From Prostheceraeus crozeri (lineage: Eukaryota > Platyhelminthes > Polycladida > Euryleptidae): DNA of 64,000 nucleotides. The notes under the pieces were generated by a model. That model made no database searches and was not told the DNA's origin. It worked only from the letters and a program-made list of their open reading frames with translations. Shown here in pieces: positions 55,619 to 64,000 of this stretch (position 1 is its first letter; every line of letters starts with the position of its first letter). A program made the translations under genes and the position numbers. The stretch covers positions 1 through 64,000 of the forward strand of contig CAJQUW010005326.1 in assembly GCA_907163375.1 (NCBI GenBank), given 5' to 3'.

Positions 55619-57288
55619 CAGAGTTGGAAAAGTCGGAATTGGAATTAATTCCGATCCGGAATTAATTCCATTTTTCGTCGGAATTGGAATTGGAATTGAC
55701 GATATTTAAATCTACTGGAATTGGAATTAGAATTGACCTTGATAAACCTCAATTCCATTTTTTCGATAGACCTGTGATGAATCTACATGTATTTGTACAA
55801 AAATTTAAATCACAGTGCTCGGCCGTTGTGTTAACTGCACGCAAGGATAAGAGAGAGATAGATCGACAGAGGTAGCTTTATTCTATAGTTGAATAAAAGG
55901 TGTTTTTTGTGACTTCGATGGGCCTACAGCCCCGGACAATGTTATTTCAGCGATTAAGCAGACAATGAAAAGACAATCATCTTTGTTCAATCTGTTATTT
56001 AGTTATTTATCAAGTAAGATAATTAATCAGAATAAAGCAATTGTTGAATTTAGTTCTTAGTTCTTTAGTTGGATAAGCACAAAAATTGGAGATTAACTTA
56101 ATTGTTGTACAGTTGTACACACGAAAAACAAGTGGTTTGGAAAGAGGAAAATTAACGCTGCATTAAAGGGCAGCAACCCTGTCAGTTCAAACCATAATAT
56201 AGACAGTGTCAACAAATTATTCTAATAATTAATTATTCAATTACATGAACTATTATTCAACTTCCAATCACAACAATTAACAATATTTATTTTTAGGACT
56301 ACAGTTATATAGATACGATACGCAACGATAAAAGAAAAAATTTACACTTATAGTTCACCTCTTAATGTTGAATTCACTTCAATTCGATCGGACTCACTTA
56401 TATCAAAATTATGTCATAAATATCAGTGTCACTTATACCGTCAATCTTCAATCGTGCTCGCTGATGTGTTGCCGTACAGGCTGCTGTGTTGTTGTTCGCT
56501 GGCAGGCAGTTGTTGTTATTATTTCTGTAGTTATGTTACACGTACCGCGAGAGCCCGGAGTTCTTCTAACTGCTACTAAAGATGTCGTATGTGTTGCTGT
56601 TGGTAGTTGTTGTTGTGTCAATTTCTCATCGTTTCTAATTTATTCAAATTTTTGAGACTTGACGATAAAACCACTTTCTTTTGAAAATTGAAAGAGTTTC
56701 CTTTAATCTCTACCCGTTAGCTTTCGACCCGACCACATTTCGTTCTTATCACGGAATTTTTAATATCCTTTTTTAACATGGACCATTAATCAGATTTCAT
56801 GATATCATTTTTATCGTCGTTTTTTCTTTCATCAACAATCACGTTATTCGCACATTGAATTTCTTTCTTCTGTCAGTTTATTAATATATTTATTCGCATC
56901 TCATCTATCTCAGCGTTTGATTCTTTGCTGACCATTAACTTTCTTTTCTTTTTTTACGAGATATTGAATATCTCGTTTACGAAACGAAAATGGCGTAGGC
57001 TGACCGGTTACATGTATACATACACACAAAAAATATGAACTATGAACATGAAAACGTACATAGGAACGACGCAGGGAACAGCACACAGGAACAACGAGGA
57101 TAGGATAAGGGCACATGGGTGAGATTGAAACGAACAAAGGTTAGATGCATTAACATAATACACAATATGCGACATGCAATTATCGGAATTGAATCTTATT
57201 ATGGAATTGGAATTGGAATTGAATTGAACTGTTTCGACTGGAATTGGAATTGGAATTTAAAAAATTTAGTGGAATTTTTCCAGCTCTG
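55619..57288. mobile_element. 1.67-kb non-autonomous hAT-like transposon
   Basis: Ends CAGAGTTGGAAAA and TTTTTCCAGCTCTG form imperfect terminal inverted repeats, and the 8-bp flanks are identical: CTTCCAAT at 55611-55618 and 57289-57296. Subterminal clusters of GGAATT repeats (55650-55750 and 57185-57260) mirror each other and could be transposase-binding repeats. Only short open frames are present, none transposase-like. An 8-bp duplication and CAG...CTG ends are the hAT hallmark. Confidence 0.87.
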
Positions 57289-57296
57289 CTTCCAAT

Positions 57297-58571
57297 CTTT
57301 CTCCATTTCCTGATGTATTCAAGTAATTCTGAAAGATATCAAAAATAAGTTCCTCTTTTGATATAATTTTTTGTCAGTAGCTTTTTTCCACCAGGCTAAA
57401 TGGATCTGTAAAACTAAGACTCTTGTCCAATTTGTTAACTAGCAGATTGCAGTCTACGGTCAATCAAAATCACTGTGCAAACTTAAGTTATAAATGGTTG
57501 GAATGATAATAGCCACACCATAGCATTTAGAATGTTTGTGGATTAATTCAATGTTCATAGGCATATGATCGTATGATTTGCTAAATGCATGTTTAATTTC
57601 TTATCTGAATCTGAATAATACTGTGGATCCATTTTCAAAGTTAATTATGATCATTGTCTTTGATTATGATATTTTGGAACAGAAGTCAACATTCCTGGCG
57701 GAAAGTTATAACCCGATATATGCTGATAACTGGTATACGCAAACATTCAGTTAAACAAAATACAGGAAAATAAAGCTTCTCTGCCCTCAACGAATTCTTA
57801 GACCAAATAGCGATTCGACCCGCCGTGAACAGAATCCCGCACATGCAAGCCACGAAGAGGACTGTATAACCATGCAAAGTAAAGGTCACTTAAGGAGCAA
57901 CCGAGTGCAAATTGCTGTATCGGGATTTGAAGGAAACACACTTGAATTATAGCTGGTATTTGAGAGTGCATTATTCGACGATATTTACTTTCCTTCGATA
58001 TCTTTTTCAAATACCTTATTGATCATTTAACGCACGACAACATGTTTTTCGGCTAAGATTAAACAAAAACAGTATAGGCCTACTAATCACGTTGCGTGCA
58101 CAACTTAGTGATCATCAGCAGTGTAGTGTGCTCTTGCTGGATTATTTTTCGGAATTATTTTCCATCCTTATTTGCAGCGACTTCATAGGCCTAATCCGCA
58201 GCGTCCTCTCGCTTTATGTAGGCCTGTTGTTCGATGCGCTTCTTTCATATGGTCAGCACTAGCGAATTCCCTTCCGCTGAGTGCGGCGTGCTCAACTCTG
58301 TTTACACCAAGCTTTTGTGCAAATCATTTCATTCGTTTTTCTAATGCTTGGCCATTCTGGAAGTTGCATGCCTGTTCTACGTCTTTGGGAAAATATATCT
58401 TGTGAAATGATCGTTTCTTTCTTGATCGCCCGCGCCACTGTTCCATGCTCTGTATCTGTGTAGTTCTGTTGCTGTTGTATGCATAGTTCTGTCGTTGATG
58501 CTTCTTACATGTGTATTTCGGTCGAACTTTTGACTTTGCTTCGATCCTATATACCTATTTATCTTCTCCAG
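57297..58571. other. No gene recognised
   Basis: AT-rich host DNA with short open frames; the last bases (TATTTATCTTCTCCAG) form a pyrimidine tract and AG acceptor for the putative exon that follows. Confidence 0.35.
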
Positions 58572-58745
58572 AGTTGAGCGGGACACCTTCTCAGCATGTC
58601 AGTCGTTTGCGCACAGCAGCCGAAAGTAGAATTGATGATGATGTCATCACGGACAGGCGTAAGGAAGATATAATCATTCGCCACTGGGTGCATGGAAAGC
58701 TGAGGCCACAGGAGTTGAATTGTGCCTTAAGATTACACTTAGAAA
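58572..58745 (+). CDS. Putative internal host exon, unknown protein
   Basis: A pyrimidine-rich acceptor (CTTCTCCAG) precedes, and GAAA/GTAAAAG follows as a plausible donor. The 174 bases are open and coding-like in one frame (TPSQHVSRLRTAAESRIDDD, then RRKEDIIIRHWVHGKLRPQE and NCALRLHLE), with balanced charged residues unlike the neighbouring chance frames. I do not recognise the family. No adjoining exons were identified, so this could still be chance. Confidence 0.35.
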
Positions 58746-60162
58746 GTAAAAGTCACATGTTCATCGGCGATCGATGCTTGATCACCATCATAGTCCGGTT
58801 ATGTGTTTATTAGCACAATAATCAATGAAAACAGATCAATAATGTCTGTTTCAATCGATCTCCATTAGACAAGACAATGCTGGCTGTCCAAGTATCCATT
58901 TCTGCATACACAGACGCATCCGCTTCTGAGTTGCTTTTCATCCAGGGTAATTTGATCTTTCATAAAAATTATATCTTTTTTCCGAATATGTAATTGTAAA
59001 TTGCATTTCAAAACATTCTGAAGGTAAAAAGCAAATTTAGAATCATAGTCCCGCGATGTTATAGAAAATTTGAATGGAACATTAACATGCTATTTTAATC
59101 AGTTCACTGCTCTTTCAGTCAAAGACATTTGCTATGTACTATTTTTTATTCTTATTACTTGTATTAAGATTGGGGTGGGCAGTGTTTGAAACATTTGTTT
59201 AAAAGAGTGTTTTAAAACACGCTGAAAAAATGTCTAAAATATGTTTTTTAAGAAGTGATTATTTATAGAATTTTTTCAATCAGTGGTTCTTGCATTATTG
59301 CTCAGATTCCTCCCTAAACATTGAAAATATGCTCAATTCCTCCCTTTCAACTTGCAGGTCCTTACTCGAGTTTTAAAAAGAATTCAAGGATAGTAGCAAC
59401 ACATATTTTCAAATACAGTAACTAATTCAAATACGGTAACTAATCAGGAAGTATGTAAGTACGTGTATTTAGAAAGTGCTGTCAAGAAAGATTGCAACAA
59501 AAAGCTGTAATGACCAAAGACGATGACTGCTACATCAGCGTCTGTAGTAAACCTATTTCAATGATCGAGAAGCCTATTTAAATGTATTATGACTGCAGTC
59601 ACAATTCTTTGTCTGGGAGGAAATCGGCAGATATTGCTCATTCAAAATGCTCCCTCGAACCTTATTCCTCCAAAATCCTTCTTCGACCGTCATTTCACCT
59701 TTGGCATATTGAATTCTTCCGCTCAGGGAGCCACATAGCCTCCGGTTAAGAATCATGCAAGAATACAGCCAAAACAGTTTGGGAGCAGTTTCAAAGTTGA
59801 GGGGGCAAAAGGAAACGCATGCCTATTTGGTAATTGTTGTCTAAACGTTCTATGAAGCGTTTTTTGAAAGGATGCTAGTTGATGTCAAGGAGTAGGCTTA
59901 ATGTATCCATTATGAATCTTTAATATTTGCACTTTTATGAATTTAATAATACAAAACCACGGTACAATGCCCTGCTTCGATGCTCATTAAACTAATTCAA
60001 AATTTTATTATCCTTAGAACAATATTAGATTTTATCAGTTTATTATGAAATTGGAAAATTCAAGTATGTGCAAACACAAAGTTTACCTCATGCTTAAACT
60101 CGATTTGAATTCCACCTTTTCTTTGTATTCCTGAAAGTCTTGAATATCATAGAAAAATAATA
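58746..60162. other. No gene recognised
   Basis: AT-rich. Part may belong to the hAT element whose transposase remnant lies immediately downstream, but no terminal repeat is certain. Confidence 0.35.
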
Positions 60163-60549
60163 TTATGTTATTATGCCAATCTCGATAAAAGATTTTGCAT
60201 AGAAAACCAAGCAAATTTCTGACAAAATTTTCTGACAAAAAATAAATTGCTTCATCATCTCTTGAATGTCAAGGGAGTAGAGAATGTCTTGATTGATATG
60301 AAGCAGAGTGATATGTGTAAGGCATTGTTGGGTCATCCGAGAGCGTATCCACGTCTTCAGGCGACGTAATGACGAAAAGGATCTTTCAGCATCAGCTACG
60401 GATATTGGCAAGCACAATACCAACTGTAGCAATTTTTCGGCTTCGCAGATTATTTGTCGACTGACAGAATCCAATTTTGCAAGGGTATCATGAAGAATAA
60501 GCAATATCGTAGCTGATGATCGACATCTGAGCTGCTTTAGCATAAACAA
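60163..60549 (-). pseudogene. hAT transposase C-terminal dimerisation domain
   Basis: 128 residues open. The core LCLPISVADAERSFSSLRRL followed by KTWIRSRMTQQCLTHITLLHINQD is the signature of the C-terminal hAT dimerisation domain. Zinc finger, RNase-H-like catalytic core and insertion domain are all missing upstream. About 200 bp upstream on the minus strand (60800-60845) GC-rich GGCAGCTGCCCTCC and CCCCTGCTCCCGCG resemble the ends of this hAT subgroup, so the element is probably an internally deleted copy. Confidence 0.9.
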
Positions 60550-61800
60550 ACCTTTTGCAGAGGTCGCTACATTCCTTGGTTTTACATCTTATGTTGATAA
60601 ACTCTAAATCAGTTACTTAAGCCGCTGTTAACGGAAATGATGTAGCACGACAGAGGTCGTTGCGTCCTCCGACTTTTGTACTTATTCAGTGTAGAAATAC
60701 ATTGCCGAAATATTGCTTAATTAGAAGATAATAATCTATGTAAAAACATTTTTCACCATGAATATTGGAGGGCAAAAAGGATACTTTGCCCCATCAAAAT
60801 ATTTTGGGGGGGCAGCTGCCCTCCTTGCCACCCCTGCTCCCGCGTCCATGTTTGAAATCTTCTAATTCTTATTTCTCACTTGTTGAGACGATCGCTATAA
60901 TTGTTTTTTTATTAATACCTTTAGTCACTTTTTTTCAAGTATGCGCTCTGAATAGTGATGCAATGGCCTAACATATTTTTGCAATTGCTAAAAATACTAT
61001 CCACGAAAATATTGAAAACGATTTCGATCGCAACCTACTGTGTCAATTTCGTTCCTCAAATTTCAGCAGAAGTTGTTGTCGTTGTTATTTTCTATCTGAA
61101 TCACGTGACGCATTTATAAGACTACAATTTGTCAATTTCGCTAATTTTACATATTTTTTTACAAGACTGACCAACATTCAAGTATTCTGTAAAAATCAAG
61201 TAAATGTTATTAATTGACAGTTGCAAATTGCGTTAATCGATAACAATATGAACAAGTTTTGCAATCAAGTGCCTCATCAAAAAATTGAAACGAATTTGAA
61301 TTCGTTAAATCAGTTAATTCAATTTGTCGACGTCATATTGAAGGATTTAGAAACTCCATGTTCATTGTGTAAATGCAACTGAATTTGCGTTGGTCAGGGC
61401 AAGAACTCGTCTTGCACTTGGAAGTCTGTCATAAACCATGTTTTAGAAGATAGGCACTTACTTTTATGAACAGTAACTAAACTGCGATGCGTTGGACAAA
61501 TTCAGTCAGTATACAGGCGAAGGACCATGTTTCTTAACTTGAGACGGTATGTAGGCCTACATTTTCTGTATAGTTACGAAAATTGAAATATGATTTTCAC
61601 AAAAGTCATGGAAATTTCATTTAAGATTTGTTGAAAAATGTTTATTTCAACACTACTTTTCATTCCTAGACAGATGTAGACGATAAACTTCAGCCTATTG
61701 ATCGATCACTGGGTCTAGGTAGCGACACGGAAAAGTTGACAGCTTCATAATTGTTTAGGGAGATAGTAAATTAATGCAAAAATCATAAAATGAACAAAAC
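60550..61800. other. No gene recognised; possible hAT end near 60.8 kb
   Basis: The GC-rich patch at 60800-60845 is the only unusual part; the rest is AT-rich with short chance frames. Confidence 0.35.
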
Positions 61801-62136
61801 ATTGGGACTTCTATTCTCTCCCCCCACATTTTTCAAGTTTTCCAAAATCATCAAATTTTGCCAAAGTTACTCACATTGGATTTAGAATGGACTTGATCTG
61901 TCACTGAGTGACACTACAACACGACTGAGAAGTCATCTTGAACCCTGTGTTGAAGATTGGTACCGTGGATACTCTGTTAGAATACAAGGTACAGCCGTGA
62001 TCATGAACTTCGTGTGCTTGTTGTCTAACAGACAAATGACGAGTATCCCAGTGAATCGAAACTTACAAATCTTCTAAGTTTCTTTTAAGATTTACTGCCA
62101 AGTCTTTGCAAGACTTAATAGGAATCTTAGAAGAAA

Positions 62137-62283
62137 CTTGGAAGATAGGTCTGTTATCTTGGAAGATTAGTCTGTTATCCTGGAAGATTGGCCTGTTATC
62201 TTGGAAGATTAGCCTGTTATCTTGGAAGATTAGTCTGTTATCTTAGAAGATTAGCTTGCTACCTTGGAAGATTGGTCTGTTGG
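62137..62283. repeat. Seven tandem copies of a 21-bp repeat
   Basis: CTTGGAAGATTAGTCTGTTA plus T, units starting every 21 bp from 62137; the last two units drift. Confidence 0.93.
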
Positions 62284-62295
62284 TTGCCCTGTATC

Positions 62296-62445
62296 ATGGA
62301 AAATATCAATGTTTCGTCTACAACAGCAACATGAAGAATTTCAAAAATGACTCAGCAATAAGCAAGCATGCCTTTATGCATGTACCGTAAATTTAGAAAT
62401 CCATCTTGCTGCTCTTGTAGACGAAAGATTATTGACATCTTCCAT
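62296..62445. repeat. Inverted repeat, about 47-bp arms
   Basis: 62296-62341 (ATGGAAAATATCAATG, TTTCGTCTACAACAGCA) pairs with 62397-62445 at roughly 80 percent identity, leaving a 55-bp loop. It follows the tandem repeat inside the fold-back-like element. Confidence 0.8.
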
Positions 62446-62806
62446 AATACAAAAAAATCAACTGGCCAAATGTATACATACAGAGATAGAGCTGTGAATG
62501 CACCAGTTATGCATTAATTTGGTTTAACGCATCTGCTTGGCTATAAAATCAAAAGGAATGACAGGTAACACATTGATGCATGTATTGAAAACATGTATTT
62601 GTTATTAGTGGTTGTATTTGTCTATAGTTGTCTAATTCTGAGGCTGTAAATGTTTTACAAGTCAGATAAGAGGAGTTTTACACACTCAACGCTGTGCGAC
62701 GTTAGTGAGACTGCCCGTAGGAGCAAGAGAAGATCGTTGACGATGCAACACTTTCGGGTGTCAACAACAGAAATGTGGGTGGGGGAAAGAATAGAAGTAC
62801 CCAAAT

Positions 62807-64000
62807 TCATTTATTGAAACAATGTTGTCACCATGTATCTAAATTTACTACGCATCATAGATTGTATGATCCGTCTTACCAACCGGTTTGGATTTATAGA
62901 AAGTTATAAAGATTTGCAGTGCATAGTTCACAAAATATTATCAATTTCGCGTTCTGAAACATAAAATTTTGAAACGCAATCTTACATCAAGCCAATTTCA
63001 ATGGGAATTTTAGACAAAAAATTATTTAGTAAATTGAGTTTGATTAGATGCTAAATTATCATACCATCGGTAATAACTATCGAATGTCTTTAGACTTTTT
63101 CATAAAAACGACCCAATTAGATAATATCACTTGTCATCGCTCATTTAGGCTGCTATTCTGCATTATTTCTACTTCTTTTCGATCAATATCTTTCCATTCA
63201 AATCTTGAATTTAATTTTAGATAGTCAATATCAAAACAGGTGGCCGAATTAGGCTTCGATAGAGCGCTGAGTAGAACCATTTTTTGCCGTCAAACTTTTG
63301 ATTATCAGGTCTATGTGGATGAATGATAAACAAACTTCTAAAAAAATGTCAATTTTTCATTTCTTGATCGCAATTTATATGAAAAGTATCAGACGTTAAG
63401 GAAAATTCAAACCTTCACCAGAATCATATTAAGCCAAACGTGCATTTGATTAAATTCAGAGCATATTGGACTGCTCTATATTTGAAGTTATAAGGACATG
63501 AATATAAATTACCGGTAATTTACCGGTAAATTACCAGAAAATTACCGGCAAGGTAACTTAAAATAAATGACCGGTAATTTTTAAACACTATTCGCTACCA
63601 TCGACCGTTAGGTGCCAGACGCCGTAGGTCGGTCTTGTAAAGTGAATTTTTTATGAAAATTATTTTCAATTAAATTTTTTGGGGAGTCCTTTATCTTTAC
63701 ATCAGGAAACATCAAAATGAATCACCTATCAAGTGGTCAACTAAATCATGCAATCATTTGAAAGAGCATGGATATCGATATAGGCCCTAATGTTTTGAAT
63801 CCTCCTTCAATTTTCCTGGACAGGTCAAAAGGACGATGGAACTATGGGAGGTGGCAGATAAGTGAAATATTCTGCATGAAAGACGACGCTTATAAGCATG
63901 TGATAGAAAAACGAACGAAAATGGCACTAGGCCTACAACCTCCGACAGGCTAAACTTGCTGCTACGAATCTGCATAAACAAATTGACGATGACCACCGGC
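62807..64000. other. No gene recognised; ACCGGTAA repeat patch
   Basis: At about 63510-63575 four to five close copies of TTACCGGTAA make overlapping palindromes. The remainder is AT-rich. A 61-codon frame at 63768-63953 is unrecognised. Confidence 0.4.

Larger units (their letters stand above)
61801..62806. mobile_element. 1-kb fold-back-like element with internal repeats
   Basis: Imperfect terminal inverted repeats: ATTGGGACTTCTATTCTC at 61801 against GAATAGAAGTACCCAAAT ending at 62806, including the C-run/G-run pair CCCCCCAC/GTGGGGG. Inside lie a seven-unit tandem repeat and a second inverted repeat. No open transposase frame. No certain target duplication. Confidence 0.55.

Noticed and set aside
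62137-62283. Possible CRISPR-like or coding repeat
   Set aside because: Contiguous 21-bp units with no spacers and no extended open frame.

Overview
The window is eukaryotic, from a metazoan and most likely a marine invertebrate. I infer this from the mixture of Polinton/Maverick DNA, a CR1-like LINE with a PHD-finger ORF1, a Penelope-like element with a GIY-YIG endonuclease, tRNA-derived SINEs, hAT and Harbinger remnants and long AT-rich non-coding stretches. No conserved multi-exon host gene can be recognised. The phylum cannot be fixed from sequence reading alone.

Layout. 1-1125 is a tandem-repeat block that begins with a perfect inverted repeat. 1788-4130 is a fragment of a first Polinton (penton-like remnant plus the C-terminal two thirds of a protein-primed DNA polymerase). 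It is cut off at a G-run-punctuated satellite (4140-5935). The other side of the same satellite cuts off a CR1-like LINE (5943-8525, minus strand) that has lost its 3' half, the opposite of normal LINE truncation. 9560-10307 is a 748-bp nearly perfect fold-back element.

10.33-26.73 kb is a second, very AT-rich Polinton and is the main object of interest. It carries a membrane protein, a coiled-coil protein, a penton-like minor capsid protein, an FtsK/HerA-type packaging ATPase, a long protein-primed DNA polymerase, an unidentified 460-residue protein, a phage-tail-fibre-like protein, a coiled-coil stalk-like protein, two small hydrophobic virion-core-like proteins, a double-jelly-roll major capsid protein, a parvovirus-type phospholipase A2 fused to a retroviral-type integrase, and an adenain-type protease. 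Several genes are open and several are broken, so it is a fairly young fossil. Its genes share a T-run plus AAAAATG start motif, and families of short GC-rich hairpins sit at gene ends and, in frame, inside three coding regions. Together these suggest the element brought its own transcription signals. A perfect 31-bp inverted repeat flanks the fibre-like gene.

26.7-64 kb is mostly non-coding host DNA with repeats: a 5'-truncated Penelope-like element with target-site duplication (34301-36666) containing a nested TA-flanked MITE; two head-to-head SINEs near 41 kb; a Myb/SANT-like gene of Harbinger type (52141-52794); a 220-bp hAT-like MITE; a 1.67-kb non-autonomous hAT-like element with perfect 8-bp duplication (55619-57288); a hAT transposase C-terminus (60163-60549); and a 1-kb fold-back/tandem-repeat structure near 62 kb. 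One short stretch at 58572-58745 looks like a host coding exon.
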